This document shows, piece after piece, positions 9,046 through 22,314 of a DNA stretch of 64,000 bases. Origin of the DNA: Uloborus plumipes (lineage: Eukaryota > Arthropoda > Arachnida > Araneae > Uloboridae). The translations under genes and the position numbers were made by a program. Positions within the stretch are counted from its first letter, which is position 1. Each line of letters begins with the position of its first letter. The stretch lies in the NCBI GenBank assembly GCA_038373865.1, contig JAXGGA010002204.1, positions 62,001 through 126,000 of the forward strand, given 5' to 3'. The notes under the pieces are model-generated. The model searched no databases. It saw nothing but the letters and a program-made list of their open reading frames with translations, and was not told the origin of the DNA.

Positions 9046-12000
9046 AGAAAAAGAGATTGTCATGGAAGTCGTTATATATTTATATATATATAAAAAAACT
9101 AGATTTAGCATTGTGGCTTAAGACCAACGGTTCTGGAGGGTGGACTATAAAAAGCCCCCATTGCTGTGCCTCTTTACTAGGTAAAGGAATAAAATAATTT
9201 TCTATGAACTGATTTCTAAAGGCACATACAATTATGCACCCATATGCGAGTACAATAAAAGCAATAAATGGCTATCTCATCAAAAAACGATGTTGCTGGA
9301 ATTTCAACACGCAAAGCATATTTCATGTATTTATTCACAATTATACGTGCACGAAGATGATGTTCAGGAAATAGCATTCATCTCACCGCTTAAAATACCC
9401 AATGTGTTCCTTTTTCATGAATAATTCATTCACAATCTTGAGTGCTGTATTCAGTTGCTGACATTCAGCGAATTAAATTTTTCCCTTAATGTTAATACTT
9501 CAAACGTAATTTGTATTGTTTTCGATGCGAAGAGTGATAGGTGTATGAGAATTGTCTTCTATGAAAACAATGCACTTTAGCACAGTTAATAGCTTCTTGG
9601 TATTTTTGTGTGAATGATGTTCTATTTATTGCTTAACTGAAAAATAGACGACCGAATTTTCTTAAAATTCTATCTTTAACAGTTGTGTTTTGTTGGAATA
9701 AGTGCTCTAGATCTTTATGGAGAATTTAGGATTTAACAACAAAGTATTACAAGTTTTAACAGTACTTTTGATAAATTGAGGTTAACATACGTATCGACAA
9801 TCAGGTCATGATACTATCATAAATTAAGCAAATTTCAATTTAATATAATTTCAAAAGTCAAGCCATGTACTTGTATAAAAGACTAAAGTACAGTTTTAAT
9901 ATGTTGTAGTTGCCTTTTAATTTTTATATGGCCGAAAATGCGTATAAATATTTTCAGAAGTGTAATTCGCTGAATCTATTAAATTTTATACGAAGTAAAA
10001 CACTGAGAAAAACTTTTTTAAACTTTATGTTTTTACCATCTGATTTTTAATTTATTTTATTATTCATTTTATTTTTTATTTATTTTTATTTATTATTTTT
10101 ATTTATTTTATTTTATTTTATTTATTATTATTATTATTATTTTGCATTTAAAAATATTTTACTGATAGAGACCGTAAATAAATAACCATTTGAGAAAAAT
10201 ATCCTTCATTCATAAAAATTCATAATATCGTTAAAAACTTTTTTTTTCAGAATTCTACACTACATACAGGTCCGTTTATTGAATAGTCGTTTGTTCATTT
10301 TGTTTGAGTAAACATTTTAAATGCACAAAACTTATGATATTTTCTCCAAACACAGCATTGAATTAAAATCTATTAACAAAAATGCTAAAATAAAATAAAT
10401 ATCCCTTTACTGAACCTCAAAAACATATCTTTTCGTTTGAAACATTTTTATTTATCTTCCTCCACTTAACCATTTTGCATGTTCCCAATGCCCTTTTCTC
10501 TTCCCTTTGTCAACGCTCATTTTATTCTCCGGAAAATAATTCACTGGTGATAACAAATCACTTTGCTGCTTCGGTAGGTCTATTCGGTTTGTTTTTTCGT
10601 TACCCTTTACTCAAGTGAGCGGAAAGATTTAGTACCTTCGGAATAAAAAGTGGTGCTGTCTGTAAGAGGAATGTCTACTAGAACTATTCATATTAAAGGA
10701 ATAATAGAACTTGTCTGAGGTAAATGCTACTGTGTGGTCTTATGGTATATGTTATTGGGTAATTTGCTGTTTCTTATGATATATATCTTATTGATTTAGG
10801 TAATAATACAGGTCAGCAAGAGATAACCTATTTTTACTTACTATTATAGTAGATTCTACTTTTCACGCTTTGCGCTTACCAATTAGTTTTTCCACTCGTT
10901 TTTCGAAATTTTCACGGAATTTGGCACCAATTAAAAGTATAATCTGTGTGAAACAATGTTCAAGTAAACAAAAACTAAATTTTCATGCCATGTTTTGGTA
11001 TTTATTTCTTTTTCTTTCGATCTGCAGAGTTAAATTGCTGTTGCTTTAAAGCAATTAAAGTTTAGTTTGTCTGACAGGTTTTTGTCTTACGTAAGTCTCT
11101 GAATGGTACATAATTCATCTCCTTTTTAATTAATTTATGCTATTTATATTTGTAGTGAAAAACATGGCTCCAATTTAAGTTTCAAGCTTTACTTGATTGA
11201 AAAAAAAAAGTCGTATTAAAAACTTTTTATAAGCAACAGTATTTTCTAAATCACTGTTTCGATTATGATCTAAGCTTAAAGTTTTAGTTCTAGCGTTGCA
11301 TTTTTAAAACAATAAAAGTTAAATAAAATGCTACTACTTTTTAGTAACGCTTTATACATAAGTTTGGTTTTTGAAAAAATAGGGCAGATAATATCTGGAA
11401 CAACAAAAACCACAAACAAACTCTTTTTCAAAGTGACTTTTTCTCATAGTTTTTAATTTCGAATTGCAACCGATTTTGAAACACAAACAAGTGAATGAGA
11501 TTTAAATATTTTTTTATTTGTCTAAGCAGCATTCAAAGTGCTAGGGAAAAATTAAAATGTCATTTTTTTTTTCACTTTTTATTGCACCTTTATTTGAAAC
11601 TTAGTATTTACTAGGCATTATTCTGCATTTATATATGCATACTCTGCATTTATATATGCATCTTAAATGCTGATGTATTTAAGATGTATCGAGATATCTT
11701 CATTTATTTTATGAAATTACTGCATTAAGGAAATTGCCGATAAAAAAACAACAACTTTTAGAGCTTAATTTACAAGTTTCTTACTTTCCTATAACTATTT
11801 GAGAATAAGCGTAAATATTTTTACTTACAGGGATGGCCTCTTTTTTTCAACATACGAATACTGTATTTTACGCTTATTTTTTACAAATAAAATTACACAC
11901 GACTTATCACAATATTCCCAAACGCAGTCAAAATCGAACTTTCATAAAAATAAGTTCAAATAATCCAAAGTAAATATTTTTACCTAAATCTGAAACAAAA

Positions 12001-12170
12001 ACTATTCCACTTTTTTGTTAAACTATTACTATTTATCTTGTTGCATACTATATTTATCAACTTTAAGAATAAAACCTTAAACTCAGGAACGAAATTAACG
12101 TTAAAATTGTTTTAGCATAAAATGTCACTTACAAGTCTTCGGGGTAAAGGACGGTATAGTCTTACGTTGT
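9046..12170. other. AT-rich intergenic DNA
   Basis: No gene was recognised. It contains a TTTATTTTATTTAT tract (about 10040-10142), an old repeat segment (10480-10640) and a 2x direct repeat of TCTGCATTTATATATGCAT (11632-11670). Confidence 0.5.
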
Positions 12171-12280
12171 TTAAAAACCCATTTATCATTCCATCCCCCT
12201 TCCCAACTCAAAATGCCTCAGACGCCAGTTGTAGATTTTCGTGGAAAAAATTCTTGAAAGATCGTTTATCGTCGGTAAAC
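12171..12280. repeat. Old low-copy repeat segment (also at 15727 and 18916)
   Basis: TTGTTTAAAAACCCATTTATC begins this segment and recurs, diverged, at about 15727 (TTGTTTAAAAACTCATTTAT) and 18916 (CTGTTTAAAAATCCATTTAT). Some similarity continues for about 100 bp in the first two. The nature of the repeat is unknown. Confidence 0.4.
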
Positions 12281-14435
12281 TAATAGTAGTGAAAAACTTT
12301 GCTATTCAACTTTTTATTGCATTGTTTATTTAAGATTTTTTTTAGTGGTGCTGCTTGGTTTTAAAGTTAACATTTATTGATTCTTTTTGAACATGAAGTA
12401 AAAAATGAGGAAAAATATGCCGTCAAAATAATTTATCTTTGCGAATTTTTTAGTTTGATGTTTTGAAATGAAAAAAAAAAAAGCGTTTTTTGTTTCCTTT
12501 TTCTTTTTATTAAATCTGAAGTAAAATGAGGAATTATTTTCGTTGACGTTGGAACGTTGTTCTAAGTTATCGTTAGAAGCTTTTTGTATACTTTTACATA
12601 GTCTTGGGTAGGCCAATGAAAAATAATTATCATAAAAGTAATAGTTTATGAGTTTATGATATTACCAAATTAATCTTAGTGATGAACGTCAGAAAGCATA
12701 GATTGGTGAGTTTTGGACGTTTTTCTTTTCTAAATGTCTCCCTAAATTACCACAACCAGCAAAAACGGTGAAAAGTACTTTAAGCGTATTTTTATTCACA
12801 GCTGTTTCAATTATTATGTGTTTACGCTTTTTTAATTATTATGTATTTAGGCTTTTTCAATTAATAACTGTTTATGCTTTGTATTGATTATGTGTAATGA
12901 ATATATATTTTTCAATATCTTTCTATTTTAAGTTTGATTACTTAGTTTAAATCAAGATGTGTCGAGAGACGGTTTGGTGTAACTTATATGAACAAGAATG
13001 TTTTACATAATGTAAGGTAATTAAACACTTTTGTTAATAATGACGAGAGATACCGTCATTGCTTGCTATTGCTTACTTCTTCTAGGTTCTGCAAGTCATT
13101 TCATTCAGATATCTACGTGTTCCGAGACACATCATTATAACTGAAAGGATTCGAGTTCGACTTTGGAAAGAAGATATCATTGCAGCAGAGAACAACATTA
13201 GGAATTCTCAAAAATGCCAATGTTGCTAGAATTATGCATTAATTGCTTAAACTTTCACGACTGTACCAACATCTCAAGCATCATATTTCCCCCCATTCAC
13301 AGCCTATAATATCATATGCATTATTTAAATACATTAAAAAGTGTTGTGCATCGAATTTCTACAACACTGCGAGTCAAATCTTATTAATGTATGGCAATAT
13401 ATTTATTTCTGCCTTTGCTTTAAATTTTTTTCTCAACTATTGTGAAAGTGCCTGGTATTTCGACGCCACAACGATTTAATGAGTTAACTGGCTGTTTAGA
13501 AGCCATGATTAATTGTTTTTATTTTATTTATTTTGCTTCAATGCACCTATATTGATACGTAATTTGTGCTTATAATTGTGAACTTTCTCTTAATTACAGT
13601 TTAAAAGAAGTACTTATTTATTTTTTATTTTGCAGAATTTACGTCCTTTTAATTGACTTAAGCAAAAAATAAATAACGTTTTATTAAGATAAACTGCCAA
13701 CATTAGGCAGCACGAATTTCACGAATGCATTAAAACTTTATCCCTAACATCAAACATTTTCCCAGTTCAATGTTTTCTCAAAAGCTATCGTTTCAAATAC
13801 ATTTTTGAAACGAAGTTCGAATGAAAATTCAGACTTGGAATCACCCGAAGCGAAATATCACAAGGATTTTGCAAAGTTTCCAGTTTTCATATTTTAAGAT
13901 CGTTGGTTTTATCTTTGAAATCCTTTCTACTCCGGTGAAAAGTATACGATATGTTTGTTTATAGTCATTCAACTGAAAAGAATCTAATACTCAACGTACC
14001 CTCAGGGGTAATGCAGTGCAAAGGAATTTGCCGCACATTTTTTTCCTCGTGTTTTCCCTATTTTCTGTTGCTTCTTTCTTATTTACCAAACTCTCTTGCA
14101 GTTTCCATGCCATCTATTAGTTTTTCTTCCTACAGGAACAGCTTACTCCTGGCAACAAATCATTTTGTCATTTGGTTAACTGACTCGGTTTCTTTTTTGG
14201 ATTGTTCATCGCCTTGGAAAATCTTTTGCTATTTCGAGTGAAAAAATTCTTTCTGGTACTAGATTCTACCATGAATTGTTCCTAAAGCGGTTACACACTC
14301 GAGTGAAAAAAATGAGAGAATAAAACGGCACTCAGCATAAACTTAATAAAAATTTGAAATGAGCTTAAAGCGGAATTTCAGTATTCCTTGCGATCATCTC
14401 TGATGGCCGATTAACGACAATGAAATCCATGAACA
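12281..14435. other. AT-rich intergenic DNA with a short tandem repeat
   Basis: A degenerate 28-34 bp unit around TTTCAATTATTATGTGTTTA is repeated about three times at 12804-12890. A 47-codon open stretch after a pyrimidine-rich AG (13086-13229) is unsupported as an exon. No other features. Confidence 0.45.
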
Positions 14436-14886
14436 CACTGCAAAAAAACTGTTGTTTTTACAGTATAATACTAGCAGCAGAGGCTCTAGTTTAAAACTTC
14501 AAAGTACAGTAATATAGTCTAAAGTTAGCAATTTTACAGTTCATAAGCAGCAATTTTAGTTTGTTACCACAAAAGTAGCTGTAGTGTATTATGAAAACAA
14601 CAGTATATTACTGGCAGCAGAAGTTCTAGTTTAAAGCTGTAAAATGCATAGTAATGAACTGTAAAACTAGCAATTTTGCTGTTATAACTGTAAATTAGAA
14701 ATTTTACAGTTTATTACCGTAAAATTAGTATTTTCAGTTTTATACTGTAAACTTAGCAATTTTTACAGTTTATTACCGTAAAATTAGTATTTTCAGTTTT
14801 ATACTGCAAAATGAGCAATTTTTACAGTTTGTTACTATAAAATTAGTTGTATTATTCTGTAAAAACAGCATCTATTTTTTACAGTG
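14436..14886. mobile_element. Palindrome-rich MITE family, copy 4 (complete, expanded, reverse orientation)
   Basis: It begins CACTGCAAAAAAACTG and ends TTTTTTACAGTG, imperfect inverses. The GGCAGCAGAAG phrase shows it runs opposite to copy 3. The middle has extra tandem modules, including two near-identical repeats of TTACCGTAAAATTAGTATTT (near 14715 and 14775). It is non-coding. Confidence 0.75.
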
Positions 14887-15329
14887 CAATTTAGACCTGG
14901 GTTCCTTAAGTTTATTAATTGACGGCACCTTTTGATGAATTTTAATCCTCTCGTGGTACTTTAGTCTATGTATACAAGACATATGTATTAATACCATGGA
15001 CGCATCACGGAACCCGTCGTCTCTCATTGCAGCACCCAAAACGAAACCACTGTGTTCTAGAAAACGGTGAGTAAAATGTAATGTAAACAATATTTATTCA
15101 ACGGAAATTTCTTTTGTGTAATACTTCCAAGAATATTTTCAAGATTAAAAAGATGATAACACACACTTTAGTTGAAAAACCTTACTCCCTGTCTCCAATA
15201 TCTTCACGCATTTTTGGTATATAGAGCGACAGTGGATATCCGATTATCATATTCTCGCATTGAACAATAGTTGGAATAATAGCACCAGTGATCATACATG
15301 TAATGTACCGCCAGCTTGGTTATGCCATC
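14887..15329. other. AT-rich intergenic DNA
   Basis: No gene was recognised. Confidence 0.45.
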
Positions 15330-15378
15330 TACACTGCAAAAAATGCACTGTTGTTTTTACAGTATAATACTGGCAGCC
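15330..15378. repeat. Palindrome-rich MITE family, solo end (copy 5)
   Basis: CTACACTGCAAAAAATG followed by GTTTTTACAGTATAATACTG and GGCAGCC matches the outer about 49 bp of the family in the orientation of copy 4. The rest is missing. Confidence 0.6.
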
Positions 15379-16605
15379 GAATTAATAAGCTACCTGAATG
15401 TTAGCTTATTAATTTTTATATTGCTCGTATGATTTAACGTCAAAAATTTTTTCAGGGTGTCTGCAACTGATAATTATAAAATTGTGCATGGATAGTAAAT
15501 TAGTATTTAACATTATTAATACATTTTATTTAATTAAAAATAGTTAATTGAGTGAAAAATGCTATATAAAGCGGCTTGTGAAGAATTTGAAATATACATT
15601 CTTCTATTATTATTTTTCATTTAAAATAGAGATCACAATTCTTCAGGGAGAAAAAAATACCATTAAAAATGATTTTGACGTAAATGCCCTTTAAGGGAGA
15701 CACTTTGGGAAAAAAAATGAACCGTGCGTTGTTTAAAAACTCATTTATCATTTTATCCCCGTCTAAATTCGAAAAGCTTCCAGGCGCCATTTTTAACGTT
15801 CAAGGGAAAAAGGTCTATTGTTGAGGAAGTTACACAGCAAAATAAACTTCACTGGGAAGATCTTTTTTCTTTGTCAAATTTACATTATTTTAAAGTTTCA
15901 TTTCAATCATGTTTTGGCAGACAAATGTTATCGATTTTACTTTTCTAGGATAGCCCCTAGTTACTTTATATACACTTTCAAACATAATTTTAAAGACTAT
16001 TTCCTCATTTTTATGAGGTGCCAGCGAATAATATCAAGGACAAACTTTTTCAGTTTACTTGTTAATGTTCAAATTCAAGACACCTATTTGTGTTGCTACT
16101 GTGATTGATGCTCGAAAGTTACACCCATATAAATCTTCGATACATTTGGAGTTTTTAAGCATTAAAGATAGTTATACCGTCTCTTTTGGGTAACCTTAAT
16201 TGTCAGCTTTCAAAATGATAAGTTACAGCTTAAAATTTTTTACAGGTTTAGAGAAAAATTCAAGACACTGAAGTTTCACAACATTGTTTTAATTTGTATG
16301 AAAAATCTCATCAAATAGCTCCAAACTGAAATAAATGAATTTCTCTTCTTTTTAACCTAATCCTATATCCATAGTGAAAATATTAAACTAGTGCTTAGTA
16401 TTAGACAAGTACCAATTATTAATAGCAATAAAAATCTAGAAATGTTAATAAAAATATTAATGCTGTGATTTTTTTATGGAAGCCAATTTTTTTTTTCATA
16501 GTTAAGTTTTCTGAATGTTCCGAAAATGGTTTGTCATTTTAAAACCAGCACAATTCTTTCTTCATTTCAAACGACAGTAGTAAAAATGGACTAGTACCTT
16601 TAACT
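15379..16605. other. AT-rich intergenic DNA
   Basis: It holds the second copy of the old repeat of 12171 (about 15727-15835). Two overlapping open frames of 74 and 96 codons at 15724-16108 cover that repeat and show no recognisable domain. Confidence 0.45.
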
Positions 16606-16716
16606 ACATTAAAGTTGATGAATACTTTTGTCCAACTTAGTAACAATAATTAACAACGTATATTTAGCACAGACTAACAAACGGATAGCTGACACATGTT
16701 TCGGGGTTTCTAGAAA
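16606..16716. repeat. Dispersed repeat sharing GACACATGTTTCGGGG with 44345-44465
   Basis: GACACATGTTTCGGGG (about 16691-16706) is exactly inverted at about 44362-44377 (CCCCGAAACATGTGTC). A weaker AATACTTTTGTCCAAC / AATACCTTTGTGCGAT match lies about 80-90 bp away in both. CCGAAAC-type motifs are common near Penelope-like element ends; that is only a guess here. Confidence 0.4.
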
Positions 16717-16718
16717 CC

Positions 16719-17138
16719 TCCCCGAGCAGCATAATCTCATCGGCCGATGATCGGCCATTCATCGAAGCCCGATAAAATTATCATCGGCGGATGATCGGAT
16801 TCGATGAGTTCTCATCGGGAATTGCTCCAATATGTCTCATCGGCCAAACAGAATCCGAGCAGAAAAATCCGATGAATTTTACTCGAAATACGATGAGATT
16901 TGGAGCAATTTACGAGCAGTGCAGTCCCGTGCCGATGAATTTAGGATCAATTTTGGATGCTCGGCTTTTTTTCATCGGGAAAGTTGATCGGAAGGATATT
17001 GCTTTCCGATGAAAAGTAGTTTATCAAAAACAGTGCTCAGATACTAATCGGAACGATGTCATCGTACGTTACGGGATCAGTTTACAAGAAGTTCGATGAT
17101 CGGCCGACCAAAATCCGATGAGTTGATGCTACTTGGGT
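16719..17138. mobile_element. CGATGA/TCATCGG-rich MITE-like island
   Basis: This is a 420 bp block of clearly higher GC than its surroundings, packed with CCGATGA and TCATCGG in both orientations. The left end CCCGAGCAGCATAATCTCAT and the inverse of the right end, CCCAAGTAGCATCAACTCAT, match at about 16 of 20 positions and both continue CGG. No target duplication is obvious. A 73-codon open frame inside is a by-product of the repeats. Confidence 0.55.
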
Positions 17139-20100
17139 CTTTTTTTTTCGTGCAGGGAAGCAGAAGGTTTAGGATAAAGAGCCATCCAACTGCTTAATCA
17201 ACTAATCTTTCTTTCCAACAATGCGGACTGTTTATTCCATGGAATAATAGAGCATAACCCATATGGCGTAAATTACATGAATTGAAGTGAAGTGTGAATG
17301 AGAGAAAAAATCTGTTCTCTTTTAAAACAACTCAATATAAGTATTTACATTTGTAAATAATGAGACAATGTTGAAAAACTTAAGGAGGATCAAAAATAAG
17401 CAGTAAAACAAAGGTTATTCAAACGAAAATAATTCTTTTGAAAATTAAGTGAGTAGAACTTTAAATTTTTTTTCTCTCATTTTTTTTCTTAAATTGATTG
17501 AGCTGGCGTTAGTGCTTAACGCCACAATCTATTGAGTATTATTTGGAAACGGTTTTGTAATTTGATTACTGAGGGGAAAGAAACATATTAGTTTTGCATT
17601 TTGAAATAATCCGAAATCGTATTGGTCTTTTTTGTTCTACTTTTCTCGAAATTCGTTTTCTAAAACTGATTAAATATTTGCTCGTTTTATTTTTTTCCTT
17701 TTTCTTTTTAAGGTGATGTTCAGAAAATATTTTCAATTGTAGAAGTAATACAAAATGTGTAGATTCGCATTCAATAATCCATGTTATGCGATTAATTGGA
17801 GCATTAATTGCAAATTCGAAACAGCATTTGTAAAAATATTCAACTATTGATAAATTACAATGTATATTGCACGTAAAATAGACAACTTAGTTAAAAGTAA
17901 TGCTGCAACTAATTATCACTCAAAATACATTACAGAAAAAACTGAATTTTAAGAACATTTAGCAAAGAATTATTAGACTTGGGTGCTAGTTGAATAGATT
18001 CTATTTAATACAAAAAAGGAACAAATTTTTTTTTTTTTTTTGAACCTTGAAAACATTATGTATTAAAGCGGAAAGAAGAAAAAATCGGGGAAAAATTGCA
18101 AAGTAAGAAATCGCATGATAAATTTATAATGAGTTTTAACTAGAAATGGATCAAAGCTTGGGCCAAGCAGAAGCTTCGGCCATTTCACCAAGTCTTCGGC
18201 CTGGCCGAAGCATGAAGCGTGATGCGTCCGCTTTGGCCTATAATAATTCATGTGGTGAATTTTCAGTTTATAATTGCAATTACTTAAAATATTGTTCCTC
18301 ACGCTATACACAATTTCGAAATACAATTATACATAAAAGAAAATTAAAATTGATTAACATAACTGTGTATGGGGAACACCGATGTAACCAGAAACTTCAA
18401 TGATTACCAGTATATTCTATTTAACTTGAAAGTGTTTATGAAATAAGTAAGTTAAATTAAATTTAATTTAGTTAAGTCATATTTTATTTAATAGATTTTA
18501 TAGGTATAAAATTTATTTATGTGTCGTTATTCATTTATGTGTTGTTATTTTACTGTTAAAAACCCGTTTTTTAACCGCGGCACCTACTTTATATAATAAA
18601 GTGCAAGTTTTAAATAAGTTTTTACCAGAATAAAAGAGTAACCTAATGCAACTTAATATCGTGATTTTAACTCTATTGCCAATAGTTCCCTTTATAATGG
18701 CAAAGTTCCAGAAAAAAAAATGTTGTATCAAATGTGTTTACAATATAAATAAATATATATATATTAATAAATTACTTTATTTTAATGGTAATAGAAGGAA
18801 TGTTGCTAAAATTTTGTTTTTAAATCCACTTATGGTTTATTCCAGCCAATAGAAATGTTTGATAGAAATTGCAATTTAGTTATCTATTTTCCGGAAGGCA
18901 CGATAAAATAGCAGGGTCCCTTAAACTGTTTAAAAATCCATTTATCACTGCTTTTTTTTCTGTAATCCGCAGAAAGGATTTTCTTTTTTTCCCTTTTCTG
19001 ACCATTGAGCACTTTTACAAAACCCTTTTTATTTTTATAGTTTATTGTTGGTAAAATAAAAAACTGAACATTATTTTAACATTTCAGATGCTTTTTACCA
19101 CTCTGTTCTCTTAAACTTTTTATAGGACTTAAGCTGTAGCATTGGAGTTCAATAAATGAATCATAATATATCTTGCTTAATTTGTAGAGGAAATGTAGGA
19201 TGTGATTTCTGTGTGAGTTTTAAAGTGTAACACGTAGATTTAATTATTTTTTTTCACTATAAAACTCCTGGTTTTTAACCCTCCTGCGGTTGGTAAATTC
19301 CAGAATTACGTATTAAATGGACGTGATCTGACGTCAAAAACCGTCAGTCAGTTAACAATGGGTCAGTGGTGTATGTTTAAAAACTTTTGAACATACAAAC
19401 AAAATATATTCACTAGTAGTTAGCTACATTTTTGAAACACAATATTTTATAGTATAATTTGCTTGCACACACATTTTTTTCAAAAAAATTTACTAAAATT
19501 ACTCTTTATGTTGTCTGCCTCAATCAAGATACTAGTCTAGAGATAGTTGTTTTTTAAATTTTTTTTTTAACTGCAAAAGAATTTTAAAAATCAGTTACGT
19601 TTCTTTCGTGTCTTTGAACGGGTTAAGTTATCTTTCACGCAAGAGAACACCATTACAAGGAAGTATTTAAATTAATTTGATCCTAATGAACTTAAAAAAA
19701 AACGTAATGTCGAAATAAATCTAAGTAATCAGGCGTAGAGCTCTGCAGGGCTGAACTTTGTGCTGATTTACTTTAATGCATTTAACTTGTAGTTCTCCAT
19801 AATGTAGATCTTTGCAGTATTTCCCCAATTCATGCAACTTTTGTTATCACAGCTAAATATTTAAGATTATAATTTAATGATGTTTATAAAAAAATCCTTC
19901 AAAAAGCAGATTTTCTGTAAAAAAAATTAAATGATCATTTAAAATTTTTTTAGAATGTTATTTATTAATTGAAGCAATATGTGTGTTTAAACTCGATTAC
20001 ATCGAAGTTTGAGAATTTATAAGTGTGCGTATTTAATTATGATAAAGTACCATTTGTTCTTTGAATTGACACGTTGTACCTATTTTTTGTCTCATTAAAG

Positions 20101-21102
20101 CAACGAAAATGTAGAGACTTGTATTTTTGAACTATAGCGCAGCAACTTAATTTTTAGATGACATGAAAAAATTATTGAATGCCGTGTTGACTGTCTAGAC
20201 GACATTGCAGAACACCGTGTCGACATTGGTGAACTTTAAAGTTCCTTGTTCTATAATTAAGTAGAGTGTACATTAAGATTGAGTGCAGTTAATTCAAGCA
20301 TCTGCATTGCAGGGAACATATTATGTGGGACCGATTTATTAAAGTACGCCAGGTATTTTATCTCTGGTTATGTATAGCATTTAAATATTTTTAACATGAT
20401 TCGTTTTTGTATTTTAACAAAAAATGTTCACCCTAAGTTGACATTTTGTTTACGGTTGGCATATATTTAGCTTTCGAGATAATAGATATTAAAGCCAGTC
20501 AAATGCACTAAAAGAATACGAGCCATTATTTCTAAATGCATTTTTTAAACATTTCTAAGAGCTTTGTTCTTTAAGTTTTTTAAACATTTGATTTGTGTTT
20601 TGATCAAAGTTATATTCAATTATTCCAAATTGAAAAAGAAATAAGCATAATTTAAAACCGAGTGAATATTAAAATAAAAATTATGAACACACCTTTCCGT
20701 TGAAAATGGTTTTTTATAACAACAAAACACAAGGCTTCATATTTTTCTCTCTCTCCTAATTTATGATTAGTTAGTTAATATTTGCTGCTTGATCAATATG
20801 GGCAAATATAAATAATAAACGTGGCTAGTATCAATAAATTCAACGCATTTTGCCTAAAATAGTAAGAACTAAACATTTAAACATTTCTAAAGTAGTTATC
20901 ATTAAGTCATGTACTATCAGTTTTCGAATATAATCCGAACATTTTTCAAACCGCCGATGACTAATAGTAAAATAAATGGGCTAACTACAACAATCGGATA
21001 TTAATTACGCCTTAGCAGCACTTTTTATGGTAAGCATTAAATTGACTAAGTAACGTCGACAAGTGCTAACAATCAGTTGAAAAACACGGTCACTGTTCTT
21101 TA
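17139..21102. other. AT-rich intergenic DNA
   Basis: It includes a small GC-richer patch with the perfect inverted repeat CTTCGGCC-T-GGCCGAAG (18194-18210) and nearby single CTTCGGCC units, probably a MITE relic. The third copy of the old repeat of 12171 is near 18916. No gene was recognised. Confidence 0.45.
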
Positions 21103-21263
21103 AGGGGCCTGCTCCACATCAGCGTAAAACGCGACCGAAACCGAAGGCAGAAACCGAAAATCCGGGTACTTTCCAAAGAAACGGGCGGGGGGGGGGCTAT
21201 GTAATCCATTTTACGTTTCTGCTTTTTTTTTTTTGCTTTAAGTCAATGTGGAGTAGGGCCCTG
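21103..21263. mobile_element. Small palindromic MITE, related to 40301-40455
   Basis: The ends GGGGCCTGCTCCACATC and GATTGACTT-side TGTGGAGTAGGGCCCT are imperfect inverses. The left half carries CCGAAACCGAAGGCAGAAAC, also found at 40301-40455. The right half is degraded by G and T runs. Confidence 0.6.
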
Positions 21264-22306
21264 AGGCAGAATAATTGAAGCTTCCTGGAATACAAAAAGG
21301 TGAACAGATGTATGATTAAGATCTTGGAGAGTTATTGAACGGTACTTACTACGGTAGACATTATTATATTTTGTATTTTTAATTTTCTGTAACGAATTTT
21401 TGATCAAATGGCCAGGTGAAAGTTTTTCTTCTAAGAACTTAATTCTATCAAATATGAATAACCTTGAGATAACATAAAATAAAGAATAGCGTCTATTTAA
21501 TCAAACGGCGCTTATAAAACTCTTGATGTTTGTTGTCTGCTATCAAACACTCTCACTTAGTACTAAAACGTACACTATTGCTTCAGAGAATTTCCTTTGT
21601 ATAGTTCATACTGAGAAAACATGCAATGTATAAATATTAACAATTGTACATTTCAAAAAATAATACATTATCATTTTTAATGAGAAAAAGTCCCCTCTAT
21701 CCTTACTACGAAATTTCCTTTAAAATAATAATAATAATAACTTGAAACTGAAGAAAGAAGACATTTTCAGCCTAATTATAGAACATTGCTAACATTATCA
21801 GTTTTTTCGTATTACTTTATTCATTCCTTTACCTATTGGAAGAAAAATGAATAAATAAATACATAAGTTATTTCTCCCTCTTTAAAAAAGCAACTAGTGG
21901 AAAGAATAGTATTCATCTTAATTTCTTAAGAATATGTGAAACACTAATCTTACTCTACAATACTGCACATTTTACGAAATACGGTACAAAAACTTCATTG
22001 TAAATAAAAAAAATGTTTACTCTTGAAAGAAAAGGAAACAAAAATCATAGATATCGGGTAACTATAGAAATGTTAGACTAAAAATAAAAGAGCAGTATTT
22101 AAAAAAATAATAATAAAAAAAGTAAATACAAATAATAACCTTCTGTAGACGTGGTAGATTATTTCTTATACATAATTTATTTTTACATGTTGTCAATGTT
22201 CAGGTCCTAAGATATTCCGACCCTTGAAACACTTTTTTATTGATAATGGAGTAATTCAACAATCTGAAACTAGCCGAGTACATTTTAATATTTATTATGC
22301 ACCGCA
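21264..22306. other. AT-rich intergenic DNA
   Basis: No gene was recognised. There is a short (ATA)n tract near 21726. Confidence 0.45.
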
Positions 22307-22314
22307 GCTAAGAT

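Noticed and set aside
13086..13229. Possible terminal exon after CTTCTTCTAG, 47 codons ending TAG
   Set aside because: A single weak acceptor, no recognisable peptide, no conserved neighbour. An open stretch of this length is expected by chance somewhere in 64 kb.
16791..17012. 73-codon open frame
   Set aside because: It lies wholly within the CGATGA-rich island and is explained by the repeated 6-7 mer.
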